This document shows positions 55,364 through 64,000 of a stretch of DNA of 64,000 nucleotides, one piece after another (position 1 is the first letter of the stretch; each line of letters begins with the position of its first letter). The notes below the pieces were generated by a model. It was not told where the DNA came from and ran no database searches. It worked only from the letters and a program-made list of their open reading frames with translations. Source of the stretch: Portunus trituberculatus (Eukaryota; Arthropoda; Malacostraca; Decapoda; Portunidae); contig NC_059289.1 in the NCBI RefSeq assembly GCF_017591435.1, positions 7,030,337 to 7,094,336 of the forward strand, read 5' to 3'. The position numbers were made by a program, and so were the translations under genes.

Positions 55364-55521
55364 TTTACTCCTATATCCAGGGCAGAACACGGAGATACAG
55401 GCTTGCCCGAATTTTGTGAACAGCGGCGGGCAGTCAGCGTGGTGCAAGGTGTGGGTAACCTGCGCCGTGAATTGACCGCCCACAGCCTCCGCCACGTCCA
55501 CCTCATTCTGCCTGTCGTCAC
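55364..55521 (-). CDS. Candidate exon, Cys-rich, function unknown
   Basis: Acceptor CGTTTCCAG and donor AAA|GTAAGT bound 158 bases with one open frame of 52 codons: GDDRQNEVDVAEAVGGQ, FTAQVTHTLHHADCPPLF and TKFGQACISVFCPGYRSK. The CPPLFTKFGQACISV run resembles the start of a C-type lectin fold, but this is weak. The exon's end phase does not fit the LDL-receptor A exon at 53265-53419, so either an exon lies between them or they are different genes. Confidence 0.45.
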
Positions 55522-57707
55522 CTGGAAACGAAGCGGGTAATCAATAATGGACAGTTGTTATAAGGGCCCATTGACACGGAGCTAGCCTGTTGATGGCCTC
55601 AAAACATACTGAAAAATCCTCGTATAGACCTAATTCACTCTTACACACACCCACCAAAAACCACACACCCAAACCTGCTTAAAAAACTCAATAACATCCC
55701 AAAACACACTAAAAAAAACCATGGAACAGCTTAAAATACCTCCAAACACACAAAACTCACTAGAAACACCCAATATTTACTGAAATAACCACCCCACACA
55801 CCCAAAAGACCACTAACACACACACCTCACCATGTATAAGACTCGAAATAAACCCAAACCCCACTCAGAACACCAACTAACCCCTAAAAGTTGTCCCAAA
55901 CCACACTCAACATATGCTAATACTCACACACACCTAAATCCACACACTTAGGATACGTAAATATATGTAAAAGATCTAACACACACTGAAAATACACGAA
56001 ATGAACCCCCTAAACATACTTATAACACTCCAAACATCCTGCAACAGTAATGAACAAGCTTAAAACAAAGCAAATCTATCCCAAAAACCAATAGTATGCA
56101 TTATAAACAACGTTAGGATTAAAAAGGACACTTGCCTAAATATTACACCTTGGCTCCTTCTCCTATTCCTTCTCTATTTCTCATTTCTTCTTCGTCCTCG
56201 TCCATTATTTCTCCGTCTTCTTCCTCCTATTGCTTCCATCTACACGTCTGAGCCTAGAAAGACATCAAAATGTTAGATATTAGACAAAATATTTAGGAAA
56301 TGGAGGGTGACTTAAGTATTGTACCTTTGCTGCTGCTCCTCTTCCTCCTCCATTTCTCCTTTCTTTCTCCTATATTCCTTTATTTCTCCTTTCTTCCTCC
56401 TCCTGCTACAATTATCTACACACCTGAACCTCGAAACACGAAAACACGTAGAAATCACTAGATATTAGGCAAAATATCGACGAACTGCGGATTTGGAAAA
56501 GCGGCGCCAGCCTGGGGCTATGCTGGTCATCGGAAAGAGAACGGAAAGGGAGGACTCGGCTAAATTACGTAAATCATTTGATTTCAAAAATGACTTTTAG
56601 AAAAAACGAAGCCACGGCCAAATGCTTGTTATTTTATGACGTGATAAATACTTAAACTAATTTTGAAAATATCAAAATATCTCCAGCTTAACTGGTTTTA
56701 AAAAGGTCTAAATTAAGTACGTTAAAAGTACAAAACATTTTAACCCATAAATCTCTTAAAACGTCCTGTAAAGTCAAGCCATTTTCACTTGGCTAGTATT
56801 TTATCACACTTCTGGGACTCTGAGCTATCTTTTAGGGAATTCTACAGCGAGTTAGACCGAGAAGCAGAAACGTGAGCAAATAAAATAATGAAAAATAAGA
56901 GCTTTTTACAACAGCCCCAAACACCATTTCAAAGTCCACATATTTCACTCATTAGATTGATTTCACACTTAAAAGAGGACAGGCACTCTTTTGCTACCAT
57001 AAAGGCCCACTTATACCTTGAAATGAAAAAGCTCAAAACTCCAAGTGGGAAATTTTGAGCGTTAAAAGCCTTTAACATACGCCATAAAACACCACTAAAC
57101 GCCACATATTTACCCAGCACAGGCGCGGAACACACTTCAAACACGACGAAACATTTATAGAAACCATAAAAACATACCATGGAAGCGCAATATTACCGTC
57201 AGGAAATATTCGAAAAAAAAGTATTTGACCCAGCAGGCTGACGATAGAAGGGTGATGGCGTGGGTAGGTGATGGCTAGGGGACCGCCGGGGAGGCGTCCC
57301 GGAGAAAACCCCGGGAACAGTGGCGGCAGGACATCCATATATAGTCTTTATCATCTCACCAAACTAAAATTAAGCCACAGAGAGAAATTTTGACTAGATT
57401 ATATGAAATGTTAGACTGGTGGCTGCATTCTGACACATGTTTGGCCTATGGTAGATGAAGGAAACAAATATGAGAGGGTAATACAGACGCCTTGCTCTTT
57501 TTGATGGTCCTTATACCATTACTTTAAAATATTTGCGTACTGTTTTCACTCTCATATGTAAAGAAAACCTAACCTTAACTGAATAGCCTTATAAATACCT
57601 TTAATAGACGAAGATTAGGCAGTGTGGAGTGTTGGGGTGAAGGCTTGCTGCTGGTGGTTGGTGCTTCTTGAAAACTGTCGGTAATATAGCAACACTTCAC
57701 TTTATTT
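55522..57707. other. Intron-like or intergenic DNA
   Basis: 55600-56060 is A/C-rich with loose CACCCAAAACACACTAAAA repeats similar to 53980-54170. 56150-56500 has two related blocks of CTCCTTTCTTCCTCC. 56900-57180 has loose AAACGCC/AAAACACC repeats. A GC-rich patch at 57255-57330. No supported exon. Confidence 0.5.
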
Positions 57708-57782
57708 GGGTGTGTGTGTGTGTGTCTGTGGGTGTGGGTGTGTGTGTGTGTGCGTCTATGGGTGTGGGTGTGGGTGTGGGTG
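57708..57782. repeat. (GT)n with GTGGGT interruptions
   Basis: Imperfect GT tract with regular GGGTGT and TCTGTG units. Confidence 0.85.
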
Positions 57783-59029
57783 TGCATGGGTCAGTATAGC
57801 CCACCGCCACAACTGTGTTCACCACCTCCACCGCTAAAAGCCTACTGCCGTAGCAAAATGTTGTCTGTGAAGACAGGACGCATGTATATATGTTTATGAT
57901 AACTATCTGTTACTAAATCTCTTATTAATGAGACGCTATGCTTATACAAATACCACATGTCGATTTATTGGTTATTGTGACATCTTCCTCTTCGTTATCG
58001 TGTCCAGCTTTTGTTATTTGTCAAAGCAGGAAATATTAAATTGTATCTTGTTGTACAGCGAGTGTTGGCAACTCCCGCGAGGCAATAAACAAGGTGCTTA
58101 AAAGGCAGACTGTACTATTTTTCTCATTCTCTATTTCTACCGCCTGATATACGAGTATTTCTGACAATAAACCAGGGTGACAGGATACTAAGTAGAGCAA
58201 TATAGACTTTTTCTATCTACATACACATCTATATTATTATTTATATACGAATTCATTGACTCATCTATCTGCCTGCCTATCCATCTATCTGTTTGTTTGT
58301 CCAACTGTCCATTTCCGTATCTATCAACCCATCAAATTACCCGCTTATCCATCTATCTTCACACAAGCATATAAATACCACCACCGCCACTACCACCACC
58401 ACCACCACAACCACTGCCAGTTCCCGCATCTGCCCATTCAGTCAGTTAGCCAAATAGTCAGTCAGCTAGATAGTCAGTCATTTAGTTAGTAGTTTATTCA
58501 TTTAATCAGTCAGTCAGTCAGTCAGTCCAAATATCAGTCAGTCAGTGAATCTATTAGTTAGACAGGCAATCTATCCATCAATCCGTCAATCTTTCAGCCA
58601 GTCAATCAATCAATATTCACGATGCAAAACAAGCAAACACACCACCAATAGTTACCACCACAATCACCACCAACACCACCAATACACAGCACACTGACAT
58701 CATCAACACGAACACTTTCTAAAGGTGTGTACACACTTACTGAATTTCCACGCATCGTTTCATCGTTGCGTATCACACTGTGATACAATATCATGCAACA
58801 GGGTATTGTACCCATTTTTGCCTATCCGCGTGGTGTATCATCGTTGAGTGATGCAACAGTGTCATTCAGTTTCTTCCTGACCGTAGCCATGAGTGCAAAT
58901 GTGCAGTTGTCTGTGGCCACACACAACTGATTTTGAGTTTGTCTGCAATTGGGGTCAAAATTGCAAAAAATATTCATGCCCGTCCACGACAACACTGAAC
59001 ATGCAACGCGACGATCCCACGCTCCTCGT

Positions 59030-59030
<1 letters not shown>
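57783..59030. other. Intergenic with CAGT and CTAT repeats
   Basis: CTAT/CTGC units at 58256-58360, CCACCA at 58378-58415, and imperfect CAGT units at 58440-58610. No gene. Confidence 0.55.

Positions 59031-59078
<48 letters not shown>
59031..59078. repeat. (CA)n microsatellite
   Basis: About 24 CA units. Confidence 0.95.
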
Positions 59079-59079
<1 letters not shown>

Positions 59080-59172
59080 TATGTGGAGTTAAGTGGTGTA
59101 TTCAAGTGGGGAGAGAGTGTTAAGGGTGCCTCTTGTGTTTCTCTGTTGTTGGTTCAGAGTGCCGAGTCACTT

Positions 59173-59316
59173 TCATCGTTTTTTGTTCGAATGTACTTTA
59201 TTATATTTGAAATATATGTAAAATTGACTTGGAAGAGAGTTTTCTTTCAATGAAAATCCCAGCCCGTGTGGTACAATGATAACAAGTCGACGAATCTTCA
59301 ACAACTTGACAAACGT
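59173..59316 (-). CDS. Duplicated last exon, different tail (copy 2)
   Basis: Acceptor TCTAAAG opens TFVKLLKIRRLVIIVPHGLG and continues with a divergent Lys/Asn-rich tail to a TGA at 59173-59175 (47 codons). It aligns with 52079-52168 for the first 14 residues, then the two copies diverge, so the duplication boundary lies inside the exon near 59268. Confidence 0.5.
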   Translation of the reverse strand, partial: TFVKLLKIRRLVIIVPHGLGFSLKENSLPSQFYIYFKYNKVHSNKKR

Positions 59317-60118
59317 CTTTAGAGTCAAAATGTTGCAGGTGAGATACAAAAAAGAGATAAAAAAACCTTTGAAGAATGGGTGGACTAACTATACAGTATT
59401 GGAATATTTTCAATGTGTCAAGAATGATTTGGGAACTGTTTAAATTTTGGAGGAATCACATGCACATCTTAATTACGAGATCTTAGCCACAGAACAACAC
59501 AGCAAAAAGGCATACACAGCAAGACCCCAGAGCATAAAGGAGTGAAAAACTATTTGACTTACCCCAACAACTAGGCAAAGAACCCCAAGGGAGCCCAGCA
59601 CAACACCCACCACCATGCCAGCTTGGGGACTTGACACTTCAATGACCGCCTTCTCCTGACCGTTGCTGCTGCTGGGCGGATCGAACACTGCTGAGGGGAT
59701 GGTCCACAGGGAGAGGATCTGGGCGACTCCACGCACTCGTCAACGTCTGAGGGTGAAGAATTACACTCTCAGAAACACAGATTTATTACAACTTAAGAAT
59801 AGATTTACACGCATTCCAGGAACACATATTCAACAATACGTTGAGGAAAACTACAAAAATTATATCAATACTCATGACAAATATATATGGCGAGATTAAA
59901 TTATACGTAATCATAAAGAACAACCTATCCGTAAATCACTGATCTTAGTAATACTTGTGAGACAAAATGCATGTTCATGTATGCCAACGATAACAAAATA
60001 CCACACTAACTTCTTTAGGCTGCTGCTAAATGAAGAGGTGAAGGACTGACAAGTTTAAGAAGACACACCGTAGAGTGACATTGACAGTTTAGAGAGGCCT
60101 CACCTTCACACTTGAACA
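59268..60118 (-). repeat. Segmental duplication of 52128-52967
   Basis: About 840 bases aligned end to end, including the transmembrane exon, part of the last exon, their introns and the last 16 bases of the Cys-rich exon with its donor. Identity is high by eye, with a few small indels. It lacks the upstream LDL-receptor A exon. Confidence 0.88.
59563..59746 (-). CDS. Duplicated transmembrane exon (copy 2)
   Basis: 184 bases with acceptor and GTAAGT donor conserved; reads DIDECVESPRSSPCG in the first frame and FDPPSSSNGQEKAVIEVSSP with the helix AGMVVGVVLGSLGVLCLVVG in another. One more C in the CCC run at the junction would join the frames. Most changes from copy 1 are conservative (T to M, A to V, T to S), so the helix has been kept or the duplication is young. 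Confidence 0.6.
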
Positions 60119-60146
60119 CATCTTGCAATAGTGTGAGTGACAATCA

Positions 60147-60194
<48 letters not shown>

Positions 60195-60615
60195 CCTTAA
60201 GAACTACATACTACTTGGTACTAATTTACTGTCATGGCTTGGCAGCCAGACACAGCGCGACGCACAGCTGGTGATGTGTGACTAGCCAGCATGCTCGCTA
60301 CACTCCCTCACTAAGAAGATGGCACAGGAGGGAAGCAGGAAGTGAATACATACCAAGGATTTGAAAGGTTTTTTTTTTTTTCTTTCCCTGGTCTTGATCT
60401 GCTGAAGCTCAAATATACTACAACTTATATCGTGATATAGTAGATACATTATTAGCACATGCCTCGCTTCTTTGCTTACCCTGCGGTCACCACCACCATC
60501 TGTTATAGCTACAGCTGGAGGAGTGTGCAGCCTGTCTGTCTCTCCGCCCGCCCGCCCGCCCGCCAACCTAGCCCAGGATGACCTCGCGTGCTTGCTGCTG
60601 AATAGGATGGACAAA
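60119..60615. repeat. (ACT)n and (CCCG)n within intergenic DNA
   Basis: About 16 ACT units at 60148-60195 and GCCC units at 60546-60563. The GC-rich patch at 60480-60600 might be a promoter or first exon, but the evidence is weak. Confidence 0.7.
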
Positions 60616-61655
60616 AAAGTATAACCCTTAATGGCACAATGAAAGCTTAGGAAATTGTAAAAAGCTACATAAAAACCGCAAAAAATATTTAAGCATTTTA
60701 CTTAGAAAGTTGTTCAAAGTGCCTCCTAAAGTTATACTGAAATTGAAAAATAATGCCTAAAAATTGCAAAATATTGTAAAAGTAAGCATGAAAAACGCCA
60801 AAAGTGATACCTAAAATACTGTACGCCTGAATACCTGCGACTAGATATTATCTTAGGTCTTTTAGGCATTTTTAAGTCAAAAATATTCCGAAGGCAGGCT
60901 GTCCGTAGATGTTTTAGTAGTGTTGCAATAATTAAATAAAAGATGCTTGCTCCCCAAAACAACCTTTATTAAATTAATCAAATTGTAATGGAAAAGAGTG
61001 ACTCCGCACCAAACGGTGGTGGTGATACATTCCTGCCCCATCACAAACCTGTTGAAGAGACAAGAATGCAGGTAGTCAGCACCATCATCCATTATAGTAT
61101 GTAATATTTTGATTTACATCACTAGTTTTTTACTCAATATTACACATTTTAAGAGCATATTTTGAAAAGTATCTTTATCCAAGTGATTTTTGTCAGTACA
61201 ATACTTGAATTGTTTTAATACATTATTGATTTAATTTTGATAATTTTGATCAAAAGTTTTTAACCCGATTTAAATCTATTCAAATTACGCGATTTAATTT
61301 GATTTAAATAAAACCAATCCTGCTTAGGACGAGAACAACAGTTCACACACTCTTCAGCCCTGCTGGACCCTACCTCTCTCGCTACCTCCGTGTCGCTCAA
61401 TCCACCGTCCCTTTTTAATAGTAGCAAGTCACAACACTAAAAACTTGAAGCAGATAACGGGAGAAACTTAAAATGCAACTCAAGGCAGGAAAAATACCAG
61501 TGTTCTGAGGTATTTTTGGTTTGTGTTATTGTGGAAAGCAATTTTTTTTAGTGTTGACTGTGTAGGTAAAAATGGTATGCAAAAATATAGTGTTGATTGT
61601 GTAGGTAAAAATAGTGATTAGGGAGTGACATCGAGCAAGATTGATAAAAGAAGCT
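60616..61655. other. AT-rich intergenic DNA
   Basis: 60616-60880 has loose AAATGCCTAAAA repeats. 61540-61620 has a 40-base unit with GTGTTGACTGTGTAGGTAAA repeated at 61551 and 61590. No gene. Confidence 0.5.
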
Positions 61656-61722
61656 ATGACACACACACACACACGCACACGCGCACACACACACGCACAC
61701 GCACACGCACCAAACATACACA

Positions 61723-61805
<83 letters not shown>
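61656..61805. repeat. (CA)n microsatellite with CG interruptions
   Basis: Imperfect CA/CG units to 61727, then about 38 perfect CA units. Confidence 0.95.
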
Positions 61806-61807
<2 letters not shown>

Positions 61808-61925
61808 CTGGTCTCAGGCCATCGGAAGATCGGAAATAATGAGCTCTGAGCTCGTTCCGTAGGGTAACGTCTGGCTGTCTCGTCAGACTGCAGCAGATCA
61901 AACAGTGAAACACACACACACACAC
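61806..61925 (+). mobile_element. tRNA-derived SINE (type B), headless fragment
   Basis: Plus-strand body from CCTGGTCTCAGGCC through GAGCTCTGAGCTCGTTCCGT to AAACAGTGAAACACACACAC. The tRNA head is missing. It is flanked by CA repeats on both sides. Confidence 0.82.
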
Positions 61926-62169
61926 TAAAAGAAAAATATATAAAATATAGACCAAGAAGAGAAAAAGAAATTAAATTAGTCAAAGACCTACTAAAAAATC
62001 TAAACGACGGAGATAGGCAGAACTTAGAAGAAGAAGTAGAAGAAATAAACAGAATGGGACCATATCAAGAAGGAACAACGAGACCAATTAAGATGCTACT
62101 AAAATCACAAGCAGCAACAGAAGAAATATTATATAGAACAACTAAACTCAGAGAAACAAAAGGTTGCAA

Positions 62170-62267
<98 letters not shown>

Positions 62268-64000
62268 AAAAATAGAAATGAGGAAGAAAGGAAGAGATAC
62301 AACGAACTGGCGGCAACAATAAGGGAAAAAAATAATGAAAGATCAGAAGAGGAAAAAAAAGGCATTTTTTTTTTTTGGAGAATTCTAGGAGACAGGATAA
62401 GGAAATGGTATTTAAAAGAGAAGGAAGAGGAAAAAGTGGAACAAGTTTAACTAAAAGTGATAAAGGCAAGAGACTAAAAATTATGTATACGAACATAGAC
62501 GGGGTTTTATTAAGTAAATTAGAATTAAGAGATTACATAAAGAAAGAAGAACCGGATATTGTATGCCTGGCTGAAACAAAACTAAATGAGGCAATTAAAA
62601 TAGACTTGGATAATAGACATAATGTATGGAGGAGAAACAGGGAGTAAAGGAGGAGGAGTCATGATAATGTTCAGGAAGGAGATGGTGATAAACCAAGTGG
62701 AATGTGGGGAAGGAAAAGCAGAAGTACTGTATGTTAAGATGCATATTAATAAAAAAGAGTTAATTACTGTAACATATGTGCCACCAAAAACAAATTCATG
62801 AACCAATCAAGAATATAAAGACATGATAAATGACAATAAGGAGTCTAACGAGAATCATGGAAAAAAGGAGAAAAGTGATATTAGTAGATTTCAACTGTAA
62901 AGAAGTGGACTGGGAAAATTATGAAAGTGGTATGGGGAAGAAGCCTGGGGAGAAAGATTCCTGAACCTAATGATAGATATGATGGACCGAAGAGTACAGG
63001 AAAACACAAGATTCAGAGGAAACGACGAGCCAGTGAGATTGGACCTAGTTTTTACAAGGGATATACAAATGAACGATTATATAAGTTACAAGTGTCCATT
63101 GGGAAAGAGTGACCATGTAATATTAGAAATGGATATAGAAGAGGGAAAGGAAGATAAGAAACGATTCATACAAAGGAGACCGATTAAATTACATAAAGGC
63201 TGATATTGAGGATCTAAAGAACTACTTCAAATACGTTAACTGGGAGATGGAAAACTCAAAACTCAAGAGACAGTGCAAGATAAGTATAACTTATTTCTGG
63301 AAATATACAAAACAGGAGTCAGGGAATATGTCCCGAAATATAGACCTAAAGAAGAAGGAAAGAAAGATTGGTTTAACGCAAGGTGTGCTAGGGCAAAGGA
63401 GAAGAGAGATGGAGCATGGAAAAGGTGGAGGAGAAATAGAAACCCAGTAAATAAGGAAATTTCAAGGCAGCGAGAAATGAATATGTTAAGGTGAGGAAGG
63501 AACTATGAGAAGGACATTGTCGAAAAATGTAAGGAGCAACCGAAATTATTCTACAAATTCATAAATGGAAAAAATAGGCAAAAAGAAACAAAAGCAAAGT
63601 TAAAAGGAGAGAACGGGATGGTGGAAGACCCAAAAAGTATGGTAGAACTATCAAATAATAAATTCCAGGAGGTCTTTACTGAGGAATCCAAATTTGAAAG
63701 GCCACACGGTAATAGAGAGACCGTCTATATGAAAGAGGTTAAAGTAACCAAGCTTGAAATAAAGAGTTAATGAAGGAATTGGATGAAGGGAAGGCAATGG
63801 GACCGGATGAAGTCTCAGGCAGAATACTGAAAGAAAGTAGGGAAGAACTAGCAAGTCCTATATACATTATAAAATGCTCAACAGAAAATGGAACAGTACC
63901 AGTAGATAGGAAAAGAGCTGAGGTGGTTCCCATATATAAGAGCGGAAGGAAGGAAGAACCTTTAAATTACAGACCGGTATCACTAACTAGTGTAATATGC
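61926..64000 (+). mobile_element. CR1/L2-type LINE, continues past the window
   Basis: ORF1 C-terminal part (61960-62440): REKEIKLVKDLL, GTTRPIKMLLKSQAATEEIL and ERKRYNELAATIREKNNERS, split by a (TA)n tract. ORF2 endonuclease from about 62465: KIMYTNIDGVLLSKLELRDY, PDIVCLAETKLNE (catalytic Glu), VDFNCKEVDWENYES, a broad block with RLDLVFTRDIQMNDYISYKC, and GKSDHVILEMDI (catalytic Asp-His). Then KDWFNARCARAKEKRDGAWK and the RT start: ELDEGKAMGPDEVSGRILKE, RAEVVPIYKSGRKEEPLNYRP. A few shifts only; less damaged than the other LINEs. Confidence 0.87.
62169..62263. repeat. (TA)n microsatellite inside LINE ORF1
   Basis: About 47 perfect TA units between the codons for GCKD and for KNRNEEERK, so it expands an Ile-Tyr coding spot of ORF1. 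Confidence 0.93.

Noticed and set aside
60480..60499. ATG GTG GTG GTG ACC GCA with a GTAAGC donor on the minus strand, as first exon of the membrane-protein gene
   Set aside because: The end phase (two bases over) would place a stop at once in the candidate exon at 55364-55521, and the residues do not look like a signal peptide.

Overview
This window looks like non-coding, transposon-saturated nuclear DNA of an arthropod, most likely a decapod crustacean and perhaps a brachyuran crab. The reasons are the very high density of long dinucleotide and trinucleotide microsatellites, tRNA-derived SINEs, jockey/RTE/CR1-type LINEs, a Penelope-like element with a GIY-YIG domain, and eukaryotic splice signals. 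The organism call is inference; nothing in the sequence names a species. Four assembly gaps, each exactly 500 N (8007-8506, 15635-16134, 39528-40027, 48501-49000), are scaffold placeholders.

Layout. 1-8006: a jockey-like LINE (195-343 and 7076-8006) interrupted by a 6.7 kb Ty3/gypsy LTR retrotransposon on the minus strand (344-7075). 8507-10857: mostly featureless DNA with one SINE and a (CT)n tract. 10858-15135: two more jockey copies, one carrying a SINE. 16135-16790: a head-to-head SINE pair and a compound (GA)n(TG)n. 17731-20885: a jockey fragment, a Penelope-like 3' end, then an internally deleted RTE-like LINE, placed end to end. 21488-22307: two SINEs next to (TG)n arrays. 22323-22501: a conserved Ig-domain exon (minus strand). 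23400-24595: A-rich degenerate repeats. 24596-34521: one jockey copy ending in poly(A), containing a second copy of the same LTR element (26076-33983, plus strand), which itself contains a PIF/Harbinger DNA transposon (30511-32320). 34522-48500: intergenic, dominated by purine-rich microsatellites, a diverged minisatellite, a ~136 bp tandem array next to a gap and a small hAT-type MITE. 49001-51680: a CR1/L2-type LINE. 51970-60118: the 3' half of a single-pass membrane protein gene (minus strand; LDL-receptor A module, Cys-rich module, transmembrane helix, basic tail) with its last two exons duplicated about 7 kb away. 61926-64000: another CR1/L2-type LINE running off the right edge.

The most interesting item is the LTR retrotransposon. 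In both copies the pol order is protease - integrase - reverse transcriptase - RNase H. That is the Ty1/copia order, but the RT, RNase H and integrase are Ty3/gypsy-like. This is the signature of the Gmr1-like lineage. Its gag also contains a segment that reads like the SCAN domain of vertebrate zinc-finger proteins, which is known to derive from Gmr1-like gag. Many frameshifts are identical in both copies and most sit at mononucleotide runs one base short, so the element may be less damaged than it appears.

The only host coding sequence I can support is the Ig exon and the membrane-protein exons. Everything else is mobile or repetitive DNA.
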